The notes beneath the pieces are model-generated. The model worked only from the letters and a program-made list of their open reading frames with translations, had not been told where the DNA came from and did no database searches. From assembly GCA_950295325.1 (NCBI GenBank), contig OX485803.1:58171554-58235553 (forward strand): DNA of 64,000 bases, in the 5' to 3' direction. Numbering within the stretch: the stretch's first letter is position 1; every line of letters begins with the position of its first letter. Below, in pieces: positions 12,151 to 24,282 of this stretch. Both the position numbers and the translations under genes were made by a program. Source of the stretch: Polytrichum commune (lineage: Eukaryota; Streptophyta; Polytrichopsida; Polytrichales; Polytrichaceae).

Positions 12151-12908
12151 TTCAATATTATTTTGTGGCTTCCCAGGTGATGGGAACTAACTTAGAGTAT
12201 CCCACTTTTCATGGTTGCAGGAATCTGAATCCTTGTTAAAATTTAAGTGCCGATATTGGGTCGTTCATTCAGTCCAAATTCAACCTTTACAGGCAAGCAT
12301 GACAAGGTAAGGCATTCTCTTTAAGACACATACTAAAATAGTATTTGTACGGGTTTCTTGAGAATCATTGCAAAACAACCCAACCATTGTAACTTTGTAA
12401 GGCATCGAATCCAAATCAAGATGATCAACAAACTCTAAATTTCAACGACAAATGTCGCATAACACTATTTAGCGTGCGACTCTTGTTCCATGGGCCCTCG
12501 AAATATAGGAACGGCAAGCTCAAAAAGTTGCGCATGGTGACTCATATTCAGCCTGAACTCCCAACATCCCATTGTTATGTTCAAAGGGTTCATGTTACTG
12601 AGTGATGTTATGCAACATGATTCAAACGACATGACTTACATAACATTCCTACTTCCTTTGCACCCTTTCTAAAAGGGGGAGGGGAAGGTCCAAGACTCGA
12701 AGTTTTACCTGCGATTCAACCGCTAGTGTATTGCTCTGCTGCGAGAATAAACAAGGTATAATTCCGACTAGAATCTAGCTAATTCCCAACCCTACCTAGG
12801 GTACAAACTCAATTAAATGATGTTGTGGCATAGATCTAGGGCTTGGATATCTGACAAAATACAAGTGGTTTGTTTTATTTGAAGTCAAAATCCATGTCTC
12901 CATATATA
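12151..12908. other. Gene-less stretch
   Basis: No coding or RNA signal recognised. Confidence 0.4.
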
Positions 12909-13249
12909 AGGGCCACTTCACACACAAGATTGAAGGTCCAAGACCATTACATTTTAAGATATCTCATTAGTCTATAAGGCTGAGATTGTCCAAGTTCACT
13001 TCACACTAGAAGGTGAAGGCCTAAGGGTCCAAAGAAATCATCATGGGTGAAAAAATCTACATGGTTTCTTTGCATGGCATGCCAAAAATAATATTTCATG
13101 GGTTGCTGGAGTTTGCGTTAGGCCCACCTCCAAAACATAGGCATGATGCAAATTCTGGAACACCATCTTAGTGGTACAACCTTTGGATGATTACAAAGGG
13201 CCCTCACAATTACATGGTCACATGCCTTGGCTTGTGTGTGAAGTGGCCT
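12909..13249. mobile_element. MITE family E, copy 1
   Basis: Left end 'agggccacttcacacacaag' and right end 'cttgtgtgtgaagtggcct' are inverted repeats. A better-preserved copy lies at 59258-59775, with 'agggccgcttcacacacgag' against 'ctcgtgtgtgaagtggccct'. A probable partial copy is at 44507-44690. Non-coding. Confidence 0.78.
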
Positions 13250-14775
13250 AAGTACTCCACATGAAAATGAGCACGTACAAGATGTGTCCGGCATTGAATT
13301 TGAATTATGTATTATAAAGTATTGATTTACATTAGGGTAAGAAAGTTGCCTTTTAGTATACAAACGTTTAATTGAAGTGATTTAATTGGTCAAGAACAAA
13401 ATTTTGGACTCAAAGACTTTACACTAGGGTTTGAGTCTAAAGTATGAAATATTAAGTGGTGCTAGTGTGGTGTCACTTTCCCGCTATATTTTGTTTGTTT
13501 CAACTCAAGAATGTATCATACCCAATCAATTTGAAACACCAATCTAAAAGCGTGGGGGTCAGAAAAGGTCTGTGAAGAGGTGTTTGGGACTTGAGTTTCT
13601 TGGACATGGATCCTATTGTAATCCCGCCTTAAGAGCTCTAAGTCTATAACCTCCCAACATGCCATCAATCAATTCATAAATCTAGTGTAAGTGGGTTATA
13701 CCTTGGGACAACTTCCAATATTTGCAACTTCAGGACTTCAATAAATAATACATGGACTAGATTACCAATGGGAGGAGAGTGGACAATGAACTACGGGAAG
13801 GACGAGTCATCCACCTATTAGAATTGGTTAACTGAGCAACTCATGGACAAAATATGGGAATTATGGATGATATCGTACCTCCATGAATGAAACATACCAT
13901 GTGTGATCTCAATGGGTGCACCTATTGAGATATAGCCATGGTGCCAATGTCCTCAAATAAAGACTAGCGAACTAGTAGAAACACAAGCAACGATTTGAGA
14001 TGCATGTGGGTGTATAACCAAAACAATGTTGTGTCAACCAGGTGTATATACTTGGGTAATTTCTTCAAATGAGATATCAAGCACAAATGTTTACAAATAA
14101 CTTTTGGTTCACAAACATTCTAAACTTGTGTGAGCCTTATGTGATCTCATTTTTATGATTGGACGCATGTATTAGAGTGGGTACATAAAGTCAAGTGTCA
14201 CGATGAGACTAAACAGGACTACACTATATGCTCAAAATATAAACATCATCCTAAGTTTAACGGTAAACATAACTAGGAGTTATGTTTTGAAGAGTACATA
14301 AACAATTTTCACTTTGAACTCCTATAGTTTTTGCATATGAACTCCGAATACGATGAAACTTGAAATGAATTCTTCAAAGTTAATCACAATTGCTAATGGA
14401 GGAGACAAATCCCGAACCACGTTAACAATTCTAATTGTCAATTGTTATGGAGTTGGTAATGAATTTCAATACATAACCCCTGCCAGGGGAAATAGTAGAA
14501 ACATACCCCCTATAGGATTCATCCCAATTTAACTTCACTAGTCCAATTCAAATTCTTTGATCCCGATTTAGGAAAACCATGCTGCAAATATCAAGCCTTG
14601 AGCTCCACAATTCAACCTCCCTCTTGGTAAATATTGTGAACAATCACCCGTGGGAAGTGCCCACAATAGGGCCACATAGGATTTTGTTTCCCAACACCTA
14701 TCACAAAGGGTGCGGTGATAAACAAGCAACCTAAACCTTTAGATTTCTTACTCATTTATCCTAATTTAACCAACG
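13250..14775. other. Gene-less stretch
   Basis: No gene or well-bounded element recognised. The segment 14600-14720 shares the phrase 'ataaggccacat/atagggccacata' with about 58945-58965, a weak dispersed match. Confidence 0.35.
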
Positions 14776-15013
14776 CTAGATGCCCACCTCTTTGAGTTGT
14801 CCTCTACCACTATTACCAAGGTAAAATGGGTCTAGTAAAACCATGACCCTCATAGGTTTGTGGTTAATTCATCTCAAAGTGGGCCCCTCTAGACTAATTT
14901 GAGGCCTTTGATGCTAATTACAGGGTCACATTCTCTTTAAAAAGGAAATTCTAACAACGCTTTCGCCTCGGATAATAGTGGTCGGAGGTTGATGCAAAGA
15001 GGTGGGTGTCTAG
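14776..15013. mobile_element. MITE family D, copy 2 (uninterrupted)
   Basis: Ends CTAGATGCCCACCTCTTTGA and, inverted, CTAGACACCCACCTCTTTGC. This 238-bp copy lacks the family C insertion found in the 7.7-8.2 kb copy and gives its pre-insertion state. Confidence 0.75.
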
Positions 15014-16004
15014 TCCTGGCCCACTCGGTCACAAACCTAATGGAGTTAGTTGGAAATTTAAACCCTAACTACTTTTGGAGCCCGCTTCAAGCCTCTCATG
15101 TGTCATACGGTATTCCTAAAATTATACAATGTGATTGCTTAGTAATAAGTGAAAGCTTGTTATCTTCCACTGTTATTTTTCTTGACAATCGGATACAAAA
15201 CTACTTGGAGATGAAGATTTCATATCATCCAATATAAAGAGAGGATACACATCTACTTGAACATGCTAAAACTGGCTTGGGATTCGTGGCGTCTACATAA
15301 ACTCATCATGGATGAAGAGGCTCATGTTAAAAAAACCTCCCCTACAAGATTGAAGGCCGGTCCATTCCAATTTGATAACACTAGACTAATTCAGAGTCTC
15401 GGACTCTACTTCCAGGATCAAATTGTTTGAAAACAATCATTTATATGTTATAATAGAATTGAGTACATTTTCATCTTTACAAAGGATGAGTTTACGTAGA
15501 CACCACAAATCCCCAGCTGGTAAAAGCGTTAAGGGGTTGATATTCACAGCAATTCATAGGCGGCCAGGTTGGAAATTGGCAGTAGGCTAGTCCTTGTATC
15601 TTAGCATTCACGGGCAGAGATACTTTGGGATTTTTTTGTGGGTCATTCAATGAATTTCAATGCTGTCATGTTCGAGATCAGATTTGCTGGGCGCACTACT
15701 AATCGCCTCTCCTCTCCCACTAAGCAATGGGCACTTTGAAGCTTTCAGTCACATCCAACACTAACTTAAAGCCCTCCTCCTTACCCTCATTTTGTTTTTA
15801 ATCATCTCCCCTCCCTTTCACTTCCCATGGCTGCCAACCCTAGCTGGCTGCGTACTACATACGGCAACAGCTGGGGCAGAAATATCAATGTCCATTTCAA
15901 GGTGAGCCATTACTCTACGCAACACCACGTAGAGGGTGCTAGAACTGTGATTTAAAGCGACAAGCATGTATATAGTATTGTTAAGCTGATAAACTTTGAA
16001 TTTT
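15014..16004. other. Gene-less stretch
   Basis: No gene or RNA recognised. Confidence 0.4.
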
Positions 16005-16155
16005 GTCATTGGCAAATGAAAGGGGATTCCAACGCATCAAAGTATGTCTTATTTGGATTTTGTATGCATAAGTTATAAGGATTCAAAGTGTTATTGGTAG
16101 ATGATTCAAAATCATCAGAGAGGTATGATGTTAAGATGGTGAACATTCTCCAAAG
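16005..16155 (+). repeat. Direct repeat, left copy
   Basis: Aligns with 17576-17735: 'gggattccaacgcatcaaag / gggactccaatgcaccgaag', 'tattggtagatgattcaaaa / tattggtagatgatccaaaa', 'aagatgg / aaggtgg'. The two copies bracket about 1.4 kb containing the CpG-richer block. They could be old LTR ends or a segmental duplication; no LTR-retrotransposon gene lies between them. Confidence 0.6.
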
Positions 16156-16624
16156 CAATGTGTACTTATCGTGCGAGAGTTTAGGGTGTTGGTTTTAGCA
16201 CCCTCTTCCTTGTTCAGTTGTAAGTGGTCTCTCACTTGATATACGTTCATGTGAGTTTATATCCAAGTAGAGAAACCTTCTAGAAAGTGCTCCTTGTGGT
16301 TTTCTATCTTCACATAGAATGGTTGATCTAAAATCTCGTTTTTTTGGGGGTCCATGAGCAACCCCATGACCCCCCATAAAACGACTTGAGTAGGTGGTTG
16401 TCTTGTTGCTCTTGCAACTCACAATCCACTAATTTAATCTCTTGGCATACAAACAAGCATATCAACACCTTTTTCTGTAAAACATCTAACAAATGCAATC
16501 ACAATTGTTCACTCAACCAATACATGAGTGGAGAACCCTTCCAACAATTCCATGTTTAAAAAATAAAAATAATAATCTACGTTTAGAGAACGTTTCATCC
16601 GTAACCTCCAATCTTATATATAAT

Positions 16625-16760
16625 GGAAGATATGGTGGTGTACGTGGCCGTTGCCCTATCATTCCCCATTGTTCTAAAAGGAGTGAGGAGTCCATTAAAG
16701 TGACGTGTCATATGCATGGTGCCAAAAACTGACACGACACCAGTCCATACTGATCTATGT
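16625..16760 (+). repeat. Dispersed repeat shared with 19.02-19.15 kb
   Basis: Both copies contain 'gacgtgtcat/gatgtgtcat' followed by 'ggtgc' and then 'ccagtccatact / gggtccatact'. Type unknown. Confidence 0.45.
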
Positions 16761-16899
16761 CCAAAAGCAGATCCATTTACGTGCCATAAACGACTCCCGT
16801 GTGAGGATGCATTGTTGTCGTTCGTACCACAACTCATCATCCACTCTCATCTCGCTGATCATGTAACCCATCGCTCTAAACATCGACAAAACAACAAAC

Positions 16900-17480
16900 C
16901 CTAAAATCAAACCATGCAATCAAATGCACATCAACCGTCGATCTTGCGAGGGACCTTCTTTCGTTCCGTTGATTGCGTTCTCGGGACCACATTGCCGATT
17001 GGGTGGCTCTACCCTAGTGACCCCCTCAAACACGCTACGGTAAAGCGAAAGCCATATTGCAACCCCGGCTGCGTTGTGGTCCATTGCTGTTACCATCGGC
17101 CAAATCGTAAAGGTTGGTAAAGGGGGTGGTCCTAATGGAGACCATCGACGTTAACCCCTCCTTTCTCGACGCTTCTTTGGGAGTCCCCACGCCTCTTAAA
17201 GGTGAGCCCGGGAGCGTGACTCGAAGACGAGGGCCTTGCCGAGTCTTCCAAGTCTTCAAAGGTTTTCAAGCCGGTCGGAGTCACGTACCCACTTTCACCA
17301 CGACTCGTGCTTTCGGGGTTTAGGGTTTCACCGGGCGTGGCTTGCATGATCCCGCGAAGGGGGGGGGGGGGGTTTCCCGGACTCTCAAAACGGTCTAAAA
17401 GTGGGTTCCGTGAGTCACGAGGTTGTTCGGCCTTCCGTTCAACTTTCAAGAGCCTCGTTCTCACCAAAGAGGTCACGTGG
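16900..17480. other. CpG-richer, less decayed block
   Basis: CpG is conspicuously more frequent than in the flanks (cgtcgatcttgcg, cgttccgttgattgcg, gaccatcgacgttaac). Long open frames overlap on both strands (minus 17132-17587, 151 codons; plus 17307-17591), a pattern GC-rich DNA gives by chance. Neither frame shows a domain. Candidate explanations are a recently inserted sequence not yet mutated by cytosine methylation, or a gene fragment. A G14 run lies at 17359-17372 and a G11 run at 17561-17571. Confidence 0.4.
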
Positions 17481-17575
17481 ACAGTGCATAAACCGTCGAT
17501 TAAAGCGATTAGTGTAGATGTTGTTATTGGAGACAACAAGTGCTTTTTTTGGTGGTGGTTGGGGGGGGGGGTTAT

Positions 17576-17735
17576 TGTCGTTAGCAAGTGACTAGGGACT
17601 CCAATGCACCGAAGTGTGTTTTTTTACTTGAGTTGTGTATGCAACGGTTATAAGAGTGTGGAGTTTTATTGGTAGATGATCCAAAACCACCAACATGACA
17701 ACTCGGTGTCAAGGTGGCCGATTGTTCTCATAATC
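17576..17735 (+). repeat. Direct repeat, right copy
   Basis: Partner of 16005-16155, same orientation. Confidence 0.6.
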
Positions 17736-19290
17736 GATACCCATAGTTTCCTAGCAAGTTGTTTCACATAAAATATATAAGTAGAAGGGTGCTTGAATTT
17801 CTAGGAATTTATCGACATGGTTTGCCTAATTGTTTTTTTCCCTAAAGATCAAACGACCTCTAATGATTTTCTTTCAATTAAGTACATTTCAGACGTGGGT
17901 AGGTACTAATGTTGTATCATATTGGCTTTCTTAAATGAAAGCAAAGAAGTTTCTCATTTAAAAAATACCAATAGGATGTGGGTATTTGATGTTTTTTTAT
18001 GAAATTTATACCATTCAATCTATACACCATGCAAGAACCTTCATATCTAGGTAAAATCGCCCTGCTATCAATATGGTGTAGTATGCAGTGTCTATGTTTG
18101 ACAAATTTCATTTGACGTTCAACTTCAAATCCAAAGTGTCACGTGACGTTCTTAAAAACAAAAATGAATGTCAATTGACATCTACATTTTATTCCAAAAT
18201 GTCACCTCAATTTTAGCTTACACAATATTTTAGGAAAACTAATATTTTGAATAATCAATATGCAATCTTGATTCGTAATTAAAAAAAAAACTTATCAATC
18301 GGGCGTAAGTATCCTTCGGTCTTGCATGTTTCTCCAAATGTTGAAGATGGTAGCCCAATCCATTGCATAAATTTCGAGCCCACAGATAGAAACCCACATA
18401 AGAGCATCAAGGGTCTTCAAGTTCAACCTATTGCGCAATTGGCTTTTGATTGCATTTTGTTTGGAAAATCCTCTTTCACATTGCCTCTCCTTGTTCCCAG
18501 TTAGTCTCGCTATCTCTGATCACCGTCTCAACTCCCGGTTACAAAGAAAATTGAAGCTGAATTTAAGTATGTAAGTGAGTTTAGGAAGTTCTCCTAATGT
18601 TATGGGTACTTGATACTTGAGCCGCAGTTTATAGTACTCAAGTTGCCTACTAATACATGTCATTTGAATTTCTAGTGTGTCAATTGACATGTGGTTTTTT
18701 TCTTCACAAGTCACAGTACGTGTCAACTTCTAAAATGTGCGTGTCAATTGACGTGCATTTATTTTTTGTGCAAGTTTTTGCGTGTCAAAAGAGAAAAACT
18801 TGCAAAAACTTTGTCAAACATATACACTGGTAGTATGGTACCGACCCAAATAGTAACCCAAGTATACAAATTCTCTCACCTGGCCACTACCATCAGATAC
18901 CAATGTTTGAACAATTTTACAAATTTAATACCCACACGTAGATTCTTTACACCAAGATTGGTGTCGATTACTAATACTATGCATTCACCTATATATATGA
19001 GACGTTATCTACTATATAGAGGACAACGTGATGATGATGGTGAGGCTATTCCCCCACCGTTCAGGCACCGTTTTGAAAAGGTTTGGGGGACTGCATTGAA
19101 ATGATGTGTCATACACGGGTGCAAATAGTCGGGACGGCATGGGTCCATACTAGTGTAAGTACGTATAAGAAACCATTATAAGTTATTGTCCACTTTCGAT
19201 GTACCCACCTTAAATATCCGGCAAAGATTCACTTCACCCCCTTTCACTCTGCACCTACTTTTGTAGTACATGAAGCACGCCTATAAACAA
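17736..19290. other. Gene-less stretch
   Basis: Around 18150-18200 and 18670-18790 the phrase 'tgtcaattgac' recurs (18170, 18677, 18743), suggesting a small repeat family centred on the CAATTG palindrome. No gene supported. Confidence 0.4.
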
Positions 19291-19502
19291 GGAGAACTAA
19301 CCGCTAGTTACAAGTGAACCAGTTGAGATTGAGAAATAACTAGTCAAAGTCCAAGACTTTGGGGAAATTACCATTCATTTTAGAGGAATGTAAAGAATAT
19401 ACCTTGAATTTATAAAGAAAAACCAAAAGATGTCAACTTGTAACCGGTTGGACTTGGAAACACGAGGATCTCGACCGACAATGCCCCAAAAATCTCCCCG
19501 GA
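19291..19502 (-). mobile_element. MITE family G, copy 2
   Basis: Reverse orientation relative to the 10.7-kb copy: 'gctagttacaagtgaaccag', 'gattgagaaataactag', 'aagatgtcaacttgtaaccg', ending 'aaatctccccgg'. Confidence 0.7.
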
Positions 19503-19630
19503 AATTGAAGCATGCAATTAGGGTGAGATTATTAATAGATCCAAATCATGCCCATAAACATTTGTCTCGTAATTTTTAGAGATCATATGCATATCTTTCT
19601 TCATTACCAAAGTGAGGATTCTTATGCTCA

Positions 19631-20007
19631 CTGAGGGTGACTTTTCATGTAGGTTGCTAGCCCACTATATTCTAGATAATGATGGGTGGGAGGTGTTCAC
19701 ATGTAGATAAGCACAAGCCACCAACCAACCAAGTTCCGGTGGCCTACTAGAATGTGGAGGCATGTGGACATTGATCGCTAGACTTCCATGCGTTCACTAA
19801 TGCACTTTTTAACCTACAAGTGTTGATCACTGGAGCATTGAAGACCGGTTTTAAAAGGAGAAGGAGGTTAGTAGGTGGGCCCATATTTGAGAAGATGAGA
19901 GTAGCTAGTTGGCACATATGAACCTTACCCCACCAGATTTGGGCGGGTTTGTCCATATTCCCACTAGAATATGATGGGCGAGCAACCTACATAGAAACTC
20001 ACCCTAA
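19631..20007. mobile_element. MITE family B, copy 1
   Basis: Ends CTGAGGGTGACTTTTCATGT and, inverted, CTTAGGGTGAGTTTCTATGT, continuing through 'aggttgct..cccactatattctag' in inverted form for about 40 bp. About 377 bp. Non-coding; the short frames inside are incidental. Confidence 0.8.
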
Positions 20008-20394
20008 GATAATAGTGGGTTAGAGGAGTTCTCATGTAGTTAAGAACAAGCCGCCATCCAACCACAATCTGGTGGTCTGCTAGAATGTGGAGGGCCATAG
20101 ACACGGGCCGCTAGACTTCCGTGTGCCCACTAAAGAAACTTTAACCTACAAGTGCCAGTCACCGAAGGAGAAAGACCAGTTGAAGACTCAAGAGAACCAA
20201 TGTTTGCCTAGAACTCCATCCTTGGTAACCGGGAGGAGGAGGTTAGTAAGTGGGCCCATACTTGACAAGATGGGAGTAGCTAGTTGGCACACACGAACCC
20301 TAGCCCACCAGATTCCCTCTACACTTGGACGGGTTTGTCCTTATTCACACTAGAATATGATGGGCAAGCGGCCTACATGAAAACTCACCCTGAG
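20008..20394. mobile_element. MITE family B, copy 2 (tandem)
   Basis: Adjoins copy 1, sharing the 'ccctaag' junction, and repeats it at recognisable similarity: 'ggtctgctagaatgtggagg', 'cgctagacttccgtg', 'taacctacaagtgccagtca', 'gtgggcccatacttg', 'tagctagttggcaca'. It ends 'gaaaactcaccctgag'. The left terminus is truncated. Confidence 0.78.
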
Positions 20395-21089
20395 TCCACT
20401 AATCCCATCTACCTTAATATATTTGAAGTTTTTGATAAAATCCATTTGTGAGCCGCAAGGAATGTCTTTCATTTTGAAACTCAAGCTCTTGGGCACGTGG
20501 ATTTTCTTGCATAAAAAATTAAAGGTATTCGGTTGTTGTTTGGTGCTTTTCCTAATCAGACACCCATATTCGATTGATGTATGGTCATGTGAGGATCCAA
20601 AAAAAAAACATCACAAAGACACACATGTTTACCTAAGTTGATTACCTGAGTACTCCACACTCATCAGTGAACACAATTGAAAATATCTATGTATTTCAAT
20701 CAAAAAATCCACAAACATGCACATCTGATAACCACGACGAAATCACGAGACATCCGATTTTTGCTCAGGCTTCATCGTAAATTTCAGTGAAGCAAGACAC
20801 ACGTGTCATCGTGCAAATGGCAATCGGTAGAAGGTGGAGAAGAGCATGAAAAACGGAAGCAAATAACATACATGTATACCACTGCCACTGCCACACACTT
20901 GGTCAGTGAGTGAGAGGAGATGGATCTGACATTCAGCCGTCGCACATTGATGTATAGTAATAAGTGGGTTTCCATGTGTTGCAAACAGAGCCCATACAGA
21001 GCCTGCCTTACTAGACACATGGGAGGTCTTATCGAAAATTAAAGAATCCACGAGCAACATCAAGTAAGTTGGCTGCAAATACAGGACGA
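20395..21089. other. Gene-less stretch
   Basis: No supported gene. Overlapping minus frames at 20784-21078 are short and motif-free. Confidence 0.4.
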
Positions 21090-21466
21090 TTTGTAACTGC
21101 TTGATTTGTAAGTAAGATTATTTTGAAATGGTCATTAAGGCCAATCCAACAAGATAATCACCATATAAATTGGATCACTACAATTATATATGATGCACAT
21201 CCAATCTCGATCAAGTGTGAGGAATAGGTGCAGTTTGCATTAGTTCTTGGAACAGATTCTCAACGACTTCTCAAATACATGATGTTTTGTAACTACTTGA
21301 TTTATGAGTGACGTTGTTTTGAGAGAGATAATCACCAAGGCTAATCCACCGAGATAATTGGCATGCAAATTGGATCACCAAAGTATGTGCATCCGAACTT
21401 GCTTGAGTGTTAGGTATAGGTGTAGTTGACTTGATTCTTGAAACAAATTTTAAACGACTTCTCAAG
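21090..21466 (+). repeat. Tandem duplication, unit about 190 bp
   Basis: About 21090-21283 and 21284-21466 align in order: 'tttgtaactgcttgattt / tttgtaactacttgattt', 'aaggccaatcca / aaggctaatcca', 'aaattggatcac' in both, 'aataggtgcagtt / tataggtgtagtt', 'acgacttctcaa' in both. No coding function seen. Confidence 0.75.
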
Positions 21467-21666
21467 TTAGATGTACATACACCTTGATTGAAAGAAACCA
21501 TCAAGAAAAAGTAGATTCAGTTCGAGATGAGAGAGATTGGAAAGGGTTCGTCAATCTATAGAACCGTTCTTGCATGTTAGAGAGTTTTCCAAATTGTATT
21601 GAGGATGTGGTGTAATAGTTATTCCAATTTTTGTTTGGTTTCATGCCTATTTCGATCGATTGTTGA

Positions 21667-21780
21667 ACTCTAACCTCCATTCATATAAGTCCATTGTTCA
21701 CTTGAAACCATCTTGTCAAATAACAATAAGTTCAAAGTGTAGTTGTGATGTCTCTTTAAATGTCCCTTGACCTCTAAAAG
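21667..21780 (-). pseudogene. Fragment of an unknown protein, paralog of the 22.2-22.5 kb ORF
   Basis: Minus-strand reading gives LLEVKGHLKRHHNYTLNL followed by LLFDKMVSSEQ and then a stop at 21667-21669. The core KRHHNY-x2-N-x-LLFDK is shared with the ORF at 22200-22496. The nucleotide differences across KRHHNY are synonymous (aga/agg, aac/aat, tac/tat), which points to descent from a translated ancestor. Nothing recognisable continues on either side, so this is a broken fragment. Confidence 0.45.
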
Positions 21781-22199
21781 CCTAGGGGTTTCAGCTTGAA
21801 TCAAAGATGGAGTATGTATATGAATTAGAGACCGTATTTGGAGTTAGCTTACAAAAGAAAGTTATAACTAGTGAATTTGAGACCACACCCATACGGTTAC
21901 AATGAGGATGACTATACTTGATCTTCATCAATTTCTTCATACAAAAATGAGAATTTCAAGATGAATCAAAATTGATTGACCTTCGATTCGATCGGCTAAA
22001 AGTGTGAGTCTCTTCATGTTTGTGGTGGGAACAATCAAGAACATCCATGTCATTGACCTTGTTAATTGTTTCAAACAATGAATTTTGTAACATAGAAAAA
22101 TTAAGGGTTCCAATTATCTTAAAGTTGTTAATAGATCATCTTTATTGCTTTGGTCTAGGTAGTGTAGAACATTATTAGTTCAAAGAGCAAGAAACAAAA

Positions 22200-22496
22200 C
22201 TAAAAAAAAGCAAGTCCACCTTGAGAAATATAAAATTGAAAAATGTTTGCAACCACTTTATGGGTTTTTAGGCATTTAGGGGTTAGGTCAGCATCCATGC
22301 GTTGCAACAATGTGCATAACGTCATTAAGCCCGCTAGGCACACGTTGGGAGTTATGCCAACATGATGCTTTGGTGATGCACTTCCCAAACCATATTCAAA
22401 CTCTATCTTCTTGTCAAATAACAAGGAGTTCATAACATAATTGTGATGCCTCTTCATATCTCCCGTATACCAAAAAGTGTGAGTTGTCACATGCAT
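22200..22496 (-). pseudogene. Unknown protein fragment, 98 codons
   Basis: The minus frame starts at an ATG (22496) and reads MHVTTHTFWYTGDMKRHH then NYVMNSLLFDKKIEFEYGLG, later a segment with LAGLMTLCTLLQRMD and a Phe/Tyr-rich end. The core KRHHNY-LLFDK matches the fragment at 21667-21780. I do not recognise the family. Length and isolation suggest an exon or a captured fragment rather than a whole gene. Coding origin is inferred only from the synonymous-looking differences with its paralog. Confidence 0.4.
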
Positions 22497-22764
22497 AACA
22501 TTGTTGAGCCCACTACACCATTTATGGTGTTTAGTGTCACCTAAGTAGTAGTGTCACTTACCCTCTTATATGACATATCGTAGGTTATACTAATGACCAA
22601 CAAGGTTGACCATTAGTGTAACCACATCACACTTATCATCTGTATGCTCAAGAATATCTCTCTCTTTGCCTTCTCTTGGCCTCATCGTTATGTGGAAGTT
22701 GTCATTTACGTGGGCACATTACTTTCTTGCATATCAAAACACATAAAAACTAAACTAGGATTTC

Positions 22765-22985
22765 AATGGAATTATGCATGAATTTTGGACAATTCCGACC
22801 GCCAACGTGACTTACACTAGATCGCAAAACTACACAAATATGATGGTTGGCGAACAATGGAATACAAACATTTGAAGTTGTTATTTTTGTTTTTGATGTT
22901 GTCATTTGATATTTTTGTCCCCACAAGTGCACATTCCCTATTTTTTTGGACAACTGGTTTGTCCAAATATACTTAGGTGTCATGT
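22765..22985 (+). repeat. Dispersed repeat, copy 1 (partner at 44.86-45.09 kb)
   Basis: Aligns in the same orientation with 44860-45085: 'ttatgcatga', 'cactagat', 'atatgatggttg', 'tttttgtcc', 'cacaagtgcacat', 'tggtttgtccaaatatactt'. Non-coding, family unknown. Confidence 0.75.
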
Positions 22986-23982
22986 ACTATTATCTCAAGC
23001 ACCTCGATGTGCTATACTATATGTAATAATGTTAATAATTATGCGCTTGAATAAGTTACTTATCTTGACAAAGAGTGTCATGTTGACAATTAGCTGACTA
23101 ATATAGGTAATAAAGTGCACTCATGACTAACATCATTTTTAATCCTCAACCTAGTCATGTCGGACCAGTCGCTCCAAACAAAATGACTGGTCATATCGGA
23201 TAATTTTCGTTCCCCATAAGATTTTGGGACCTCATTTTGGATTGCCCCTTGATCCTTTGTCATTTATCACTATATTTAATCATGTGTAATCTTGTCCTTT
23301 AACTAAAATTAGTCATGTTTAGTATATACATGACTATATGATCTTCACTACGTGTAGTCATGTGACAAATACATTCGTTCATTAACGATTATTATTAGTC
23401 ATATTGTGACTAAAAATAGTTATATGATACATGATTGTTTGCTAAAATGAGCCATGTTTGGCGCTTTGCAATTTGAAGGACTAATAATTATTTTGGTATA
23501 GTAGTAAGCATTTTAATTTTGATGACTAAATGTAGTCATTTGATATGATTAAAAAATATATGATTAAGAAAACATTGAAGGTTATATTTATGATGATTAC
23601 ACTATTCATATGAACAAGATGATTAAGCATAATTATTATCTTCAAACATTATACTTCATAATATGACTTAATATAGTTATTATATTCAAAAAAACCTTAC
23701 ACCAAAATATAACTGAGCATAGCCATCATATTAAAACAATGGACTACAAGAGATAAATTTGTATAGTTGATATACTGAAATATTTTATTACAATAGATGA
23801 CAAAGCATAGTCAATATCTTCAAACACTTTACTATGAGATATTTCACGTACACACATCATCAACTGAGTAAATCCAAGCTACTGATTGCAAATGATATAT
23901 ATTATTATCCATCCTCTACCCAAAATGTGTTTATTATATTCACCTACGACTCTACACATGCATGGCGTAGAAATTCGGTGGA

Positions 23983-24282
23983 TTATATTATAGAATTCTT
24001 TACAACTTCTCCAATCTTTTTGATGGGAAGATCATCCAATTTTACGCTTTTGAAGAGGTTATACCCATCGCCATGGCTCCTCTGTACCTTTAGAAACACA
24101 CAACCTTCATATATTATAACTTCATAGTGATTCTTCTTTGTGTTGCTTTCCTCATTCATCTTTCTTATCCTCTTATGTTTTGCAATCCTTGTCATTGGCT
24201 TCCTTTGCTCCCTTGAGGTTCCTATGTTTGTCTTTGGCCTTCTTTGATAATCTACGCTAATTTGGAGCTTCTCCACCTCCAT
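23983..24282 (-). pseudogene. Lys/Arg-rich fragment inside the CACTA-like element
   Basis: A 99-codon minus frame opening MEVEKLQISVDYQRRPK, with a basic stretch (TRIAKHKRIRKM) at about residues 31-42. Further upstream on the minus strand (about 25140-24870) frames read MLKESWHDDGSNHDYLED and, after a shift, KARGGALNCKTSPFV, so a larger minus-strand gene may have decayed here. No family recognised. Confidence 0.3.

Noticed and set aside
17132-17587. 151-codon minus-strand frame in the CpG-richer block
   Set aside because: Overlaps open plus-strand frames of similar length and crosses G14 and G11 runs; likely a composition effect.
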